Origin: Tangfeifania diversioriginum
GTDB taxonomy: Bacteria > Bacteroidota > Bacteroidia > Bacteroidales > Prolixibacteraceae
Direction: 5' to 3'
DNA length: 64,000 bases
Assembly (NCBI RefSeq): GCF_900141875.1
Contig: NZ_FQZE01000001.1
Span: 186,001-250,000 of the forward strand
Shown: positions 41,066 to 50,419 of the stretch, one piece after another
Layout: the number at the start of each line of letters is the position of its first letter
Numbering within the stretch: position 1 is the first letter of the stretch
The notes under the pieces: generated by a model
Told to the model about the DNA's origin: nothing
The model's input: the letters and a program-made list of their open reading frames with translations, nothing else
The model's database searches: none
Made by a program: the position numbers and the translations under genes

Positions 41066-43285
41066 TTAATACCCCGGATTCTGGGTCAGGTTTGTATTGG
41101 CAATTACATCTGCTGCCGGAATCGGGAAAATATCGAATTTGGCATCGATAGAACGTCCCTCTTTCACGGCACCTTTCCACGACCACAGGTAATCGCCTCC
41201 GCTAAACAGGCCAAAACGAATGAGGTCGGTACGGCGCTGGCCTTCCCAGTACAATTCGCGTGCGCGCTCATCGATAATAAAATCGAGTGTCAGATCGCCG
41301 GAAGCAATATTTCCGTTTTCATCGCCATAAGCTCTTTCGCGCAGCATGTTAATGTAGCCGAGCGCAGTTGCCTCGTCGCCACCTGTTCCACCGCGCAGAA
41401 CTGCTTCTGCATACATCAGGTACACATCGGCCAGGCGGAAGAGCGGGAAGTCGGTATCCACATATTCAATGTCCGACCCGATATTTCCGTCAGAAGTAAT
41501 GTTTTTCCATTTAGTAACAGCATAGCCGTTTGTAAACTCAAACATATCTTCAATCTCAAGTGTCTGCCCATCGGTATGAAACATACCGCGACTGTCGGAA
41601 CTGAATTGTTCCATAGTATAAGTATAATCCGGCGTACCCAGGTAAAGTTCAATTTTATATTTTCCTGGTTCGTCAACCGGGATGTCAGCTCCACCGTAAT
41701 CCAGAATTCCATCGGTATCGTTATCCCCCAGGTTAATGTCCCAGCCATCATTGGCCCTGAATTTAAAAGCTCCTGAACCGAGTTCAGCAACAACGGTCCA
41801 CACTTTTCTTTCGGCATCGAATTCCATCGGAGTGCTGTTGTCCCATCCACCGGCAGTGGCATCACCAATCAGTCCCCAGTCCGTTTTTACCGAAGTGTAC
41901 AACATGTCATTCAGATTGACATTAATTTTGTACATTCCGGTTTCGGGAGCTACCAGATTGGCACCGTTGGCTTCCAGTGTTCCATCAGCATTGTCATCAC
42001 CCCAATTCACATCCCAGTTAGGTCCTTCGGTAAATTTATATTCTGAATTCGCATCAGCAAACCAGATATATCCCTCGTAATTATTGTCGGAGTTTACAGA
42101 TGCCAGGTTAGGAGCAGCATCCGGGGCCCAGTCGCCTTCGCTGTAACCACTGGCTGCCTGGTATCCGCCGGGTACATAAATCACCGGGTACTCCACTGCA
42201 CTTTTATAAGGAATCCGGGCATTTTTCAACGTTTCAAGGTCTAGGAATTTGCCCACGAATTCTTTGGTCACGCGGGTGCCGGCCCACCCCCCGTCAATGC
42301 CGAATTTATCTGGATCCATATGGTCACTAACAGCAGCCCTTATAATGAAAGTAACACCTCCATAAGTTTTGGTATTGTTTCCATCCTGGGTAATAGGGAA
42401 AATAATTTCATTGGATCTGTGGTTATCGGCCATAAAAAGATGCTGGTACTCGGGTTCAAGTGAGTAACCGGCATTCAGAATTTTATTACAGTAGGTTAAA
42501 CATTCCGTATATTTAGGTTGACTGATATAAACCTCTGCATTCAGGTACAATTTGGCCAGCAGGGTCCAGACGGCTGCCTGATCGGCCCGGCCGTATTCAA
42601 CTTCTCCGGGAGCCGTTAAATTTGGTTCAATATCGAGCAACTCCTGTTCAACATAGGCAAACAGGTCGTTCCGGTTGGTTTGCTCCGGAAAAAATGATCC
42701 TACAATATCTGCTTCGGTAACAAAAGGCACATTGGCAAACATGTCGATGGCGTGCCAGTAGCTGAGGGCCCTTAAAAAGCGGGCTTCGTATCTGTAAAGT
42801 TCAATTTCGGAACGGATGGTCCCATCGATTCCCCGCTCGTCGAGTTTAGCCGGAGTAGTTTCACGAATAAATTCATTGGTGAGCGATATTTGGTAAAATA
42901 CCCTGTAGTACATGTTGGCAATGAATTCGTTATTCGAGCCCCAATCCATTTCCTGGTAATCGCGCAGGTTACCGTCGTTCCAGGCAACTACTGCTTCGTC
43001 GGTTGTCAATTCCTGGGCATACCAGTAGGCACGCAGGTACTGGCCAAACCCTTCATCGAGGCCGCTCAAATCGTTGGCACCTGCAGGCCCTTCCTGTCCA
43101 CTCAGTGCGAGACCGGCATACAATTTTGCCAGTACATTTTTATAGTTATCAGGATTGGCATACACATTTTCCGATGTCACCACATCTTTGTCGAGTGGCA
43201 CCGTATCTAAATCGTTGATGCATGATGTAAATGCAAAAAGAACTGCAATTACAAAGATGCCTGTTATTTTAATTTTATTTTTCAT
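41066..43285 (-). CDS. SusD-like starch-binding lipoprotein with two extra carbohydrate-binding modules
   Basis: 739 aa against ~550 for SusD. Lipobox AFTSC (C22). The N-terminal TPR scaffold (YRVFYQISLTNEFIRE; RYEARFLRALSYWHAIDMF) and the C-terminal SusD end (FPLFRLADVYLMYAEAVLRG; ERARELYWEGQRRTDLIRFG) are intact. Residues ~395-562 are an insert with two SusE/SusF-like modules: NWDVNWGDDNADGTLEANG ... GMYKINVNLNDMLY, then WGLIGDATAGGWDNSTPM ... FKFRANDGWDINLGDN. It forms the lid of the SusC importer and likely has added starch-binding sites. It follows susC by 19 bp. Confidence 0.92.
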   Translation of the reverse strand: MKNKIKITGIFVIAVLFAFTSCINDLDTVPLDKDVVTSENVYANPDNYKNVLAKLYAGLALSGQEGPAGANDLSGLDEGFGQYLRAYWYAQELTTDEAVVAWNDGNLRDYQEMDWGSNNEFIANMYYRVFYQISLTNEFIRETTPAKLDERGIDGTIRSEIELYRYEARFLRALSYWHAIDMFANVPFVTEADIVGSFFPEQTNRNDLFAYVEQELLDIEPNLTAPGEVEYGRADQAAVWTLLAKLYLNAEVYISQPKYTECLTYCNKILNAGYSLEPEYQHLFMADNHRSNEIIFPITQDGNNTKTYGGVTFIIRAAVSDHMDPDKFGIDGGWAGTRVTKEFVGKFLDLETLKNARIPYKSAVEYPVIYVPGGYQAASGYSEGDWAPDAAPNLASVNSDNNYEGYIWFADANSEYKFTEGPNWDVNWGDDNADGTLEANGANLVAPETGMYKINVNLNDMLYTSVKTDWGLIGDATAGGWDNSTPMEFDAERKVWTVVAELGSGAFKFRANDGWDINLGDNDTDGILDYGGADIPVDEPGKYKIELYLGTPDYTYTMEQFSSDSRGMFHTDGQTLEIEDMFEFTNGYAVTKWKNITSDGNIGSDIEYVDTDFPLFRLADVYLMYAEAVLRGGTGGDEATALGYINMLRERAYGDENGNIASGDLTLDFIIDERARELYWEGQRRTDLIRFGLFSGGDYLWSWKGAVKEGRSIDAKFDIFPIPAADVIANTNLTQNPGY

Positions 43286-43304
43286 CTTACTTTTTATTTA
43301 CTGG

Positions 43305-46268
43305 TTAAAAATTGATGCTTACCCCCATCATATATGTACGCGGGCGGGGATAAATGTTGTTGTCAATCCCGTTTCCAACTTCCGGATCGAGTCCTTCGTA
43401 GTCGGTAATAACCAATACATTTTGCACTGTACCGTATAGCCTGATATTCATCCGTTCCTGGTAAAAATTTGAAAATGTATATCCCAGGCTGATGTTATCG
43501 AGTCGAACAAAAGAAGCATTGCGAATATAATAGTCGGACCAGTATTTTGGATTTTCAAACCCTGAATCGAAAACACTTTCGTTGAGGTTATTTAAATAAC
43601 CGGCTGAGTTGTAAAGATTATTAAATGTGGCCTGCCCCGACCATACATTGTTGTACACATAGTTACCAATGTTGCCTCGTCCGTTAAATGCAAAATCCCA
43701 GTTTTTGTAATTTATTTTTGAAGAAAAACCGTAAAAAGCATCGGGAGCTGGTTTTTTGTAGCGGTATTTGTCATCGTTGGTAATTACGCCGTCACCGTTC
43801 CGGTCAACGTATAAACCTTCAATTGGCGATCCTGCCTGATCGTAAACCTGTTCGTAAACAAAAAATGAATTGGCCGGGTAACCCACACTGTGAATCTGGA
43901 TATTGTTTCCAACCGCACCGGAAATTCCTCCCACTTCAACACCAATATATGTAGGATCGTCATAAGCGGTTAATTTGGTAATTTCATTTTCGTTATACGA
44001 AACATTAAATCCAATATCCCAGCTAAAATTTTCTTTCGAAACAGGAATGGCGTTGATGCTGAATTCAATCCCCCTGTTTTCCAAATCACCAACGTTGGTC
44101 AAAATCTGGTTGGTGAGGTTTGTACCTGCGGGAACCGGAATGAAGTTAATCAAATCGTCAGTAACCCGGTAATAAGCATCAATGCCACCGGAAATACGGT
44201 TGTTTAAAAATCCGTAATCCAAACCAATATTGTAGGTAGTTGTTTCTTCCCATTTGATGTTTGCATCGTAACCTTCGGGTCTGATTGTAGTGTAAAACTG
44301 GTCGCCAAACTGATAGCGTGCCTGATTACCACTGTAAGTATAACGTGGCATGTACGGATAATCATTATCTGAAATGTTTTGCTGACCTGTCACACCGTAA
44401 CCGAGACGCAGTTTGAGGTCGGAAACTGTTTCTGAATCAGCAAGAAACGACTCTTCGGCAATTTGCCAGGCCAGTGCAACCGATGGGAAAAGCCCCCAGC
44501 GGGTATCGGGCGAAAACCTCGATGATCCGTCCTGCCTCACTGTAAATGTGGCGAGGTAACGCTCTTTAAACGTGTAATTCAACCTGCCGAAAAAAGAAAC
44601 GAGGTAGTTTTCGGTTTCGTAATCAGTGTCTGAAGTCGTTTCAGTTTGGCTGGCATTTTGGGTGAGTGAAGTACCGGCTCTCCAGAAATGCTGCCACGAG
44701 TAACCACCCATAATATCGAAACGACTGTCGATGGCATCCACATCTTTCACGTAATTCAGATAAAAATCAAGCAGTGAATTCCGCTTGTCCTGTGTGTATT
44801 CGGTATTTTCACCACCGCCTTTTAACTTATCGTAAGCCCACGGTGCATTCTCAGGAACCAAAATTGTGCCTTCACTGTCGGAAATATCATATCCCATATT
44901 CAGGTTAGCCCTTAAATCGGGGAAAAAATGAAAACGGTAATCAATTTCAGCATTTCCAATGCTTCTTCTGACGGTTGACTGATCGTCGCGCATATTGAGC
45001 TGCGCCACCGGGTTCATATTGGCAATCGGGATAGGATCTCCGTTTTGCTGCACCCAGGTGAAATATCCGCCATAAGGACTTCCGTTGTAAACTTCTTGTG
45101 TGGGGTCGAAACTGGCGGCTGAGCCGATGGCTCCCCTGTTGGCAAAAATATTATTCACAAGCATTCCCTTCACATTCAAATTCATCCGGAGATGATCATC
45201 GAAAAACGACGGGTTGATGCCCAGCGAACCGGTAACCCTTTCCATGCGGTCGGTTTTGAGAATACCTTCCTGGTTGGAATAACCTACCGAAGCCCTGAAT
45301 GGAAGTTCTTTTATGTTTCCTGTCAGGCTCAGGTTGTGATCCTGCCCCAGGGCAGTTTTGTACACTTCGTCCTGCCAGTTGGTTTCGGTATTTCCGAGCA
45401 GGTTAATCGCATTCGGGTTGTTTGCATAACGTTCCTGAACCAGGCTCCTGAACTCATCGGCCGATAACGACGGAACTTCATTATATTTTGCACTAACAGA
45501 GAAGTATTGGTTGTAGCTCACGCTCAACGGAGTTCCTTTCCTTCCTTTTTTGGTGGTAATAATAATTACTCCGTTGGATGCACGCGAACCGTAAATAGCG
45601 GTTGCCGAAGCGTCTTTTAAAACGGTAAAAGTTTCAATATCGCTTGGGTGAATGGAGTTCAGCGGGTTTTTCATTCCCGAAATTCCGTCGTTGTCAACCG
45701 GAACGCCGTCGATTACAATCAACGGATCGTTACTGGCCGAGAGTGAAGAGCCTCCGCGGATACGGATAGTTGCACCTTCGCCTGGTGAACCGCCGCCTGT
45801 GGTAATTTGCACCCCTGCAATTTTACCTGAAACCAGTTCCTGGGGCGAGGTAATGGCCCCCGGGTTGAAATCATCGGTGTTAACGGCCTGTACCGAGCCG
45901 GTGGCGTCTTCTTTTTTCACCTGGCCGTAGCCTATCACCACCACTTCACCAAGTGCTTCAATCGACTGCGTGAGTTGAACACTCAACACATCTTCGGTTC
46001 CCACAACTACCTCCTGCGGTGTGTAGCCAATAAATGAAAAACCAAGCGTTTGGCCAGGTTCCACATCTACCGAAAATTGCCCGTCAACATTTGTAATTGT
46101 TCCTCGTGTGGTTCCTTTAACCACAATTGTAACTCCAGGTAAAGGTTCGCCGGTTTCAGCATCGGCTACTTCACCTGTTATTGTTTTTTGCTGTGCGTAA
46201 CCCGTTAAAAAGGTTAGAAAAGCAACCAAAAACAATAGTAATTTTAGGTTTTTTCGAATAATATTCAT
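43305..46268 (-). CDS. SusC-like TonB-dependent outer-membrane transporter
   Basis: 987 aa from the ATG at 46268 (24 codons after the first possible start), giving signal peptide NIIRKNLKLLLFLVAFLTF. An N-terminal carboxypeptidase-D-like repeat domain (ITGEVADAETGEPLPGVTIV) is followed by the TonB plug with GEVVVIGYGQVKKEDATGSV and SATAIYGSRASNGVIIITTK, then the beta-barrel ending in YMMGVSINF with a terminal Phe. It imports maltooligosaccharides together with the downstream SusD-like protein. Upstream are a TAGTTTTG promoter element and two LacI-type operator candidates. Confidence 0.95.
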   Translation of the reverse strand: MNIIRKNLKLLLFLVAFLTFLTGYAQQKTITGEVADAETGEPLPGVTIVVKGTTRGTITNVDGQFSVDVEPGQTLGFSFIGYTPQEVVVGTEDVLSVQLTQSIEALGEVVVIGYGQVKKEDATGSVQAVNTDDFNPGAITSPQELVSGKIAGVQITTGGGSPGEGATIRIRGGSSLSASNDPLIVIDGVPVDNDGISGMKNPLNSIHPSDIETFTVLKDASATAIYGSRASNGVIIITTKKGRKGTPLSVSYNQYFSVSAKYNEVPSLSADEFRSLVQERYANNPNAINLLGNTETNWQDEVYKTALGQDHNLSLTGNIKELPFRASVGYSNQEGILKTDRMERVTGSLGINPSFFDDHLRMNLNVKGMLVNNIFANRGAIGSAASFDPTQEVYNGSPYGGYFTWVQQNGDPIPIANMNPVAQLNMRDDQSTVRRSIGNAEIDYRFHFFPDLRANLNMGYDISDSEGTILVPENAPWAYDKLKGGGENTEYTQDKRNSLLDFYLNYVKDVDAIDSRFDIMGGYSWQHFWRAGTSLTQNASQTETTSDTDYETENYLVSFFGRLNYTFKERYLATFTVRQDGSSRFSPDTRWGLFPSVALAWQIAEESFLADSETVSDLKLRLGYGVTGQQNISDNDYPYMPRYTYSGNQARYQFGDQFYTTIRPEGYDANIKWEETTTYNIGLDYGFLNNRISGGIDAYYRVTDDLINFIPVPAGTNLTNQILTNVGDLENRGIEFSINAIPVSKENFSWDIGFNVSYNENEITKLTAYDDPTYIGVEVGGISGAVGNNIQIHSVGYPANSFFVYEQVYDQAGSPIEGLYVDRNGDGVITNDDKYRYKKPAPDAFYGFSSKINYKNWDFAFNGRGNIGNYVYNNVWSGQATFNNLYNSAGYLNNLNESVFDSGFENPKYWSDYYIRNASFVRLDNISLGYTFSNFYQERMNIRLYGTVQNVLVITDYEGLDPEVGNGIDNNIYPRPRTYMMGVSINF

Positions 46269-46383
46269 CGTAATTAAATTATTAATTAGTAAAATTTCAC
46301 TTTGTCGAGTTAACTTTTTTGAAACGGCTAAAATCAACATTATACGACTGTTAACTGCACGAGCAAAGCAAAAATCCTCGTTG

Positions 46384-46391
46384 CAAAACTA
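46384..46391 (-). promoter_or_regulatory. -7 promoter element for susC
   Basis: On the minus strand TAGTTTTG, matching TAnnTTTG, about 115 bp upstream of the susC ATG, leaving a long leader. The rest of the 312-bp gap between susC and dam holds the operator candidates and nothing else recognisable. Confidence 0.5.
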
Positions 46392-46437
46392 CCCAATTCT
46401 TAACAGATGTTATTTTTTTTACACCTCCCGCAACAAT

Positions 46438-46464
46438 GCAATCGTTTGCGGTTACGTTTGCATC
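46438..46464. promoter_or_regulatory. candidate LacI-family operators upstream of susC
   Basis: GCAATCGTTTGC (46438-46449) fits the palindrome GCAAWCGWTTGC; a second CGTTTGC follows 12 bp later (46455-46461). A matching CAAACGTTTG lies before the MFS gene. The position ~50 bp upstream of the -7 element suits activation more than blockage. Confidence 0.5.
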
Positions 46465-46580
46465 AATTATGTTATAAAACAGGTAGGGGCTGGTTGGTAT
46501 AGTTGTATATATCAGGGAAAATGATTTTGAGCTTTCAAACTGAAATTTGTTTTGGTATTTTTACCGCCAAATTGTAAAAG

Positions 46581-47534
46581 ATGACCGGACATAAATCCAT
46601 AAATACAATAAAAACTGCAAAATCTCCAGGTAAACCATTTTTGAAATGGGCGGGTGGAAAAGGTCAGTTGCTTGCAGCTTTTCAAAAATTTTACCCCAAA
46701 GAACTTTCGGGGGGAAAAATTGAAAACTACTGCGAGCCTTTTGTTGGCGGCGGCGCCGTTTTTTTCGATATCGTGCAAAATTATCCTCTAAAATCGGCTC
46801 TTTTGTGCGACAATAACGAAGACTTGGTTTTGACTTACCTTGTTATTCAAAACGAGGTACAACCCTTAATTGACCAGCTGAACCGGCTCCAGCACCAGTA
46901 CCTGAAGCTGAACGACGAAAAACGCACAGCCTATTACTACAAAGTGCGTGAGCAATTCAACAAGCAAAGGAAATCGGTAAACTTCAACAGGTTATCAGTG
47001 AAATGGACCAAACGGGCCGCACAAATTATTTTTCTGAACCGCACCTGTTTCAACGGATTGTTCCGGTTCAACTCCAGGGGTGAATTTAATGTTCCGCAGG
47101 GCAGGTATAAAAATCCGAAAATTCTGGATGCCGAAAATTTGCTAAAAATTTCAAAACTGCTTTCTATTGCAGAAATCCGAAAGGCCGATTTCAGAGAAAT
47201 TAAGGGTTGGGTAACCGAAAACACCTTTGTTTATTACGATCCGCCCTACCGGCCGCTGAACCAAACTTCGAGCTTTACTGCTTACAGCAAAAATGCGTTT
47301 GGCGACCCCGACCAAATAGCTTTAGCTGCGCTTTTTTCTGAACTAAGCCAGAAAAGAGTAAAACAAATGCTGAGCAATTCCGACCCCAAAAACCATAACC
47401 CTGAAGACCGTTTCTTCGACGAACTCTATTCCGGATTTTATATATCGCGTGTTCCGGCACGAAGGTCCATCAATTCCAATGGCTTAAAAAGAAATGCCAT
47501 TAACGAAATCATTGTAACCAGTTACCCGGTTTAA
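46581..47534 (+). CDS. orphan Dam-type DNA adenine methyltransferase (D12 class)
   Basis: 317 aa N6-adenine methyltransferase of the Dam/DpnM type. SAM-binding motifs PFLKWAGGKGQLL (residues ~19-31) and EPFVGGGAVFFD, the target region NRTCFNGLFRFNSRGEFNVP, and the catalytic DPPY at D220-Y223 (VYYDPPYRPL) are intact. GATC is the usual target of this class; the specificity here is inferred. No restriction gene is adjacent, and it lies divergently between susC and the lacI-type regulator, so it may be a solitary or recently inserted gene. No clear promoter is visible. Confidence 0.88.
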   Translation: MTGHKSINTIKTAKSPGKPFLKWAGGKGQLLAAFQKFYPKELSGGKIENYCEPFVGGGAVFFDIVQNYPLKSALLCDNNEDLVLTYLVIQNEVQPLIDQLNRLQHQYLKLNDEKRTAYYYKVREQFNKQRKSVNFNRLSVKWTKRAAQIIFLNRTCFNGLFRFNSRGEFNVPQGRYKNPKILDAENLLKISKLLSIAEIRKADFREIKGWVTENTFVYYDPPYRPLNQTSSFTAYSKNAFGDPDQIALAALFSELSQKRVKQMLSNSDPKNHNPEDRFFDELYSGFYISRVPARRSINSNGLKRNAINEIIVTSYPV

Positions 47535-47613
47535 CTACAGATTTTTAGAAAAACTCCTGTTACTTTCATTTGAATTTGGTAGCTTTAGAAACGGAAATCT
47601 ATCTTTTTTTATA

Positions 47614-48627
47614 ATGAAAAGACCGCTTGCCACCATAAAAGATATTGCTCGGGAGCTAAAGGTCTCACCCTCAACCGTATCGAGAGCGCTTAAAGATCAT
47701 CCCGACATCAGTAAGGAGACCAAGCGTGCCGTGAACGAACTCGCCAGAAAAATGAACTACCAGCCCAATGCATTGGCAATCAGCCTAAAATACCAAAAAA
47801 GCAACACCATCGGCGTTATCATTCCGGAAATTGTACACTACTTTTTTTCATCGGTTATCAGTGGTATTGAAGATGTGGCTTACGATGCCGGAATAAATGT
47901 TATCATTTGCCAGTCGAACGAAAGATACGACCGCGAGGTGGCCAATGTAAAAACGCTGCTGGCCAACCAGGTAGATGGAATTCTGATGTCAGTTTCGAAA
48001 GAGACGGAGGATTTCCGGCATCTGGAATATATTCGCCAAAACCAGGTTCCCCTTGTTTTTTACGACCGCATCATTCCGGGATTTGTTACCGACCAGGTGA
48101 TTATCGATGACTTTGAAGCCGCCTACCAGGCCACAAAACACCTGACCGACACAGGAAGAAAAAAAATTGCCCATTTTGCAGGGCCGCAAAACCTGCTGCT
48201 CGGACGTCAGCGAAAAGCAGGCTACCAGAAAGCTATTTCCGAAGCAGGATTAACAACCGGTGATGAACTGATTTTCAATACCGATAGTTTTGAAAAAGCC
48301 CACCTGACAATTTTAGACATCCTGAACAAAAAGACTGAAATTGACGGTCTTTTTGCCGTTAACGATCTTACGGCCATCGGAGCCATGAAAACCCTTTTAA
48401 AACATGGCGTAAAAATCCCTCAGGACGTTGCAATTGTAGGTTTTTCCGACGGGAGGCTTTCAGGAATTACTGATCCATCATTAACTTCGGTCGATCAGCA
48501 CGGTTACGAAATGGGCTCTGCTGCTACCGAAATGCTTCTGCGAAGAATCACTTCCCAAAAAGATTACCCGGCTGAAACAAGAATTCTGAATGCCAATCTC
48601 ATTGTCAGGGAATCATCAGAAATTTAA
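47614..48627 (+). CDS. LacI-family transcription regulator of the starch/maltose locus
   Basis: 337 aa. The N-terminal helix-turn-helix and hinge read TIKDIARELKVSPSTVSRAL ... MNYQPNALA. The periplasmic-binding-like effector domain follows (NTIGVIIPEIVHYFFSSVI; DGILMSVSKE; LFAVNDLTAIGAMKTLL; DVAIVGFSDG). It sits between the divergent susC genes and the MFS-GH65-GH13 operon. Both promoters carry a related CGTTTG palindrome, which supports local control by a maltose- or glucose-derived signal. Activation versus repression cannot be settled from sequence. It starts 79 bp after dam. Confidence 0.92.
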   Translation: MKRPLATIKDIARELKVSPSTVSRALKDHPDISKETKRAVNELARKMNYQPNALAISLKYQKSNTIGVIIPEIVHYFFSSVISGIEDVAYDAGINVIICQSNERYDREVANVKTLLANQVDGILMSVSKETEDFRHLEYIRQNQVPLVFYDRIIPGFVTDQVIIDDFEAAYQATKHLTDTGRKKIAHFAGPQNLLLGRQRKAGYQKAISEAGLTTGDELIFNTDSFEKAHLTILDILNKKTEIDGLFAVNDLTAIGAMKTLLKHGVKIPQDVAIVGFSDGRLSGITDPSLTSVDQHGYEMGSAATEMLLRRITSQKDYPAETRILNANLIVRESSEI

Positions 48628-48654
48628 AAAATGAAATTATTTTTTGCTTCTCCG

Positions 48655-48664
48655 CAAACGTTTG
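48655..48664. promoter_or_regulatory. candidate LacI-family operator upstream of the MFS-GH65-GH13 operon
   Basis: Perfect palindrome CAAACGTTTG in GCAAACGTTTGAA, closely similar to the sites before susC. It lies ~57 bp upstream of the -33 element of the MFS promoter, 28 bp after the regulator's own stop. Confidence 0.5.
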
Positions 48665-48721
48665 AAACAGCTAATCAAGCTACAAAGCTACCATTTTCAG
48701 CCTGTTGTAAAATCTAAAATA

Positions 48722-48754
48722 TTTGTTTTTTTTAAAATTTATGCCGTATATTTG
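48722..48754 (+). promoter_or_regulatory. Bacteroidota-type promoter for the MFS-GH65-GH13 operon
   Basis: TTTG at 48722-48725, a 21-bp spacer, and TATATTTG at 48747-48754, matching both the -33 TTTG and the -7 TAnnTTTG elements. The start codon is 96 bp downstream. Confidence 0.65.
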
Positions 48755-48850
48755 ATTTGGCTTATCACATTATACTTCTTATCTGCAACGCAGCAAATCT
48801 CCCAAAATGTAATTTTTTACATTACAACTATTTAACTTAAATATTGAATT

Positions 48851-50365
48851 ATGAGTAAGAAACCTACGCTCAGTTTTTGGCAGATCTGGAATATGAGTTT
48901 CGGTTTTCTGGGCATTCAGTTTGGTTTTGCATTGCAAAATGCCAACGTCAGCCGTATTTTCGAAACACTGGGGGCCGAAGTGGAGAATATCCCCATTTTG
49001 TGGATTGCCGCACCGGTAACCGGGCTGGTTATTCAACCCATAGTTGGCCACATGAGCGATAAAACCTGGACCCGCCTGGGGCGCCGCCGTCCCTATTTTC
49101 TGGTGGGAGCCCTGCTCGCCTCGCTGGCGCTGATTGTAATGCCCAACTCTCCAGCGTTGTGGGTAGCTGCCGGGATGCTTTGGATAATGGATGCCTCCCT
49201 CAATATTTCCATGGAACCGTTTCGTGCATTTGTGGGCGACATGCTGCCCAACGAACAGCGCACCCGCGGTTTTGCCATGCAAAGTTTTTTTATTGGGACA
49301 GGTGCCGTAGTTGGGTCACTGCTTCCTTACATAATGACCAACTGGCTCAACATCCCCAACACTGCCCCCGAGGGGGTTATTCCGCCTTCGGTACGTTGGT
49401 CGTTTTACATTGGAGCGCTTGCATTTTTTCTCGCCATTCTCTGGACCATTATTTCAACCAAAGAATACCCACCCGAAAAAATGCGGGAATACGAGAAGGA
49501 AGAAAGAGAAACCAACCGGGTGGGAGTAGATTATAACGAGGATCCTGTTCCAAAGCAAAAATTCATTTCGCTGGGAGGTATTTTTGGAATAATCGGACTG
49601 GCAATTGTGTTGCTGGCATACTTCTTTGGGCTGAAAAAAGAGCTTTACATTTTGGGCGGACTGATGATTGCCTTTTTTGTACTGATGCTTCTGGCGTGGT
49701 TCCTGAAAACAAAAAACCGGGAGAAAAACGGACTGATTGAAATTTTTTCGGATTTAATTCGCATGCCGGCCACCATGAAACAGTTGGCGGTAGTGCAGTT
49801 TTTTTCGTGGATGGCGCTGTTTGCTTTGTGGATTTATTCCACTGCCGGCGTTACCAGCCATATTTACCTGACAACCGATCCCACTTCGCTGGAGTACAAC
49901 ACCGGTGCCGACTGGGTAAACGTGCTTTTTGCCGTTTACAACGGCGTGGCGGCGCTCGTGGCATTTTCACTGCCCGTGCTGGCAAAACACACCAGCCGCA
50001 AAACCACGCATTTTATTTGTCTCATGCTTGGTGGAATTGGAATGGCATCCATGTTTTTATTCAATAATCCTGATTTGCTAATCATTCCCATGATTGGAAT
50101 CGGCATTGCCTGGGCAAGTATTTTGTCGATGCCTTATGCCATTTTAACCGGCTCACTGCCCTCGCACAAAATGGGAATTTACATGGGAATATTCAATTTT
50201 TTTATTGTGATACCGCAAATATTGGCCGCCACAATTTTAGGATTTCTGGTAGAAGACATTTTTAAAGGAAGGCCAATTCTGGCGCTGGTTTTTGGAGGTG
50301 CTTCCATGATGATTGCAGCCATAACCGTGCTTTTTGTAAAGGATGTGGCCGCCGGCGAAAAATGA
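48851..50365 (+). CDS. MFS/GPH-type sugar transporter, probable maltose importer
   Basis: 504 aa, about 12 membrane helices. It resembles the SLC45/GPH-like sucrose-maltose carriers of Bacteroidota: FWQIWNMSFGFLGIQFGFAL, PIVGHMSDKTWTRLGRRRPY (the family loop 2-3 motif) and NISMEPFRAFVGDMLPNEQR. It is an inner-membrane proton-coupled importer by family inference. It is first in an operon with maltose phosphorylase (54 bp downstream) and a SusA-like GH13, so maltose is the likely cargo. A good promoter and a LacI-type operator lie upstream. Confidence 0.88.
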   Translation: MSKKPTLSFWQIWNMSFGFLGIQFGFALQNANVSRIFETLGAEVENIPILWIAAPVTGLVIQPIVGHMSDKTWTRLGRRRPYFLVGALLASLALIVMPNSPALWVAAGMLWIMDASLNISMEPFRAFVGDMLPNEQRTRGFAMQSFFIGTGAVVGSLLPYIMTNWLNIPNTAPEGVIPPSVRWSFYIGALAFFLAILWTIISTKEYPPEKMREYEKEERETNRVGVDYNEDPVPKQKFISLGGIFGIIGLAIVLLAYFFGLKKELYILGGLMIAFFVLMLLAWFLKTKNREKNGLIEIFSDLIRMPATMKQLAVVQFFSWMALFALWIYSTAGVTSHIYLTTDPTSLEYNTGADWVNVLFAVYNGVAALVAFSLPVLAKHTSRKTTHFICLMLGGIGMASMFLFNNPDLLIIPMIGIGIAWASILSMPYAILTGSLPSHKMGIYMGIFNFFIVIPQILAATILGFLVEDIFKGRPILALVFGGASMMIAAITVLFVKDVAAGEK

Positions 50366-50419
50366 TTCACAGCAACCGGAATTTTGACTGGTATTTTTTT
50401 ACACTCATAAGAGAAAAAA

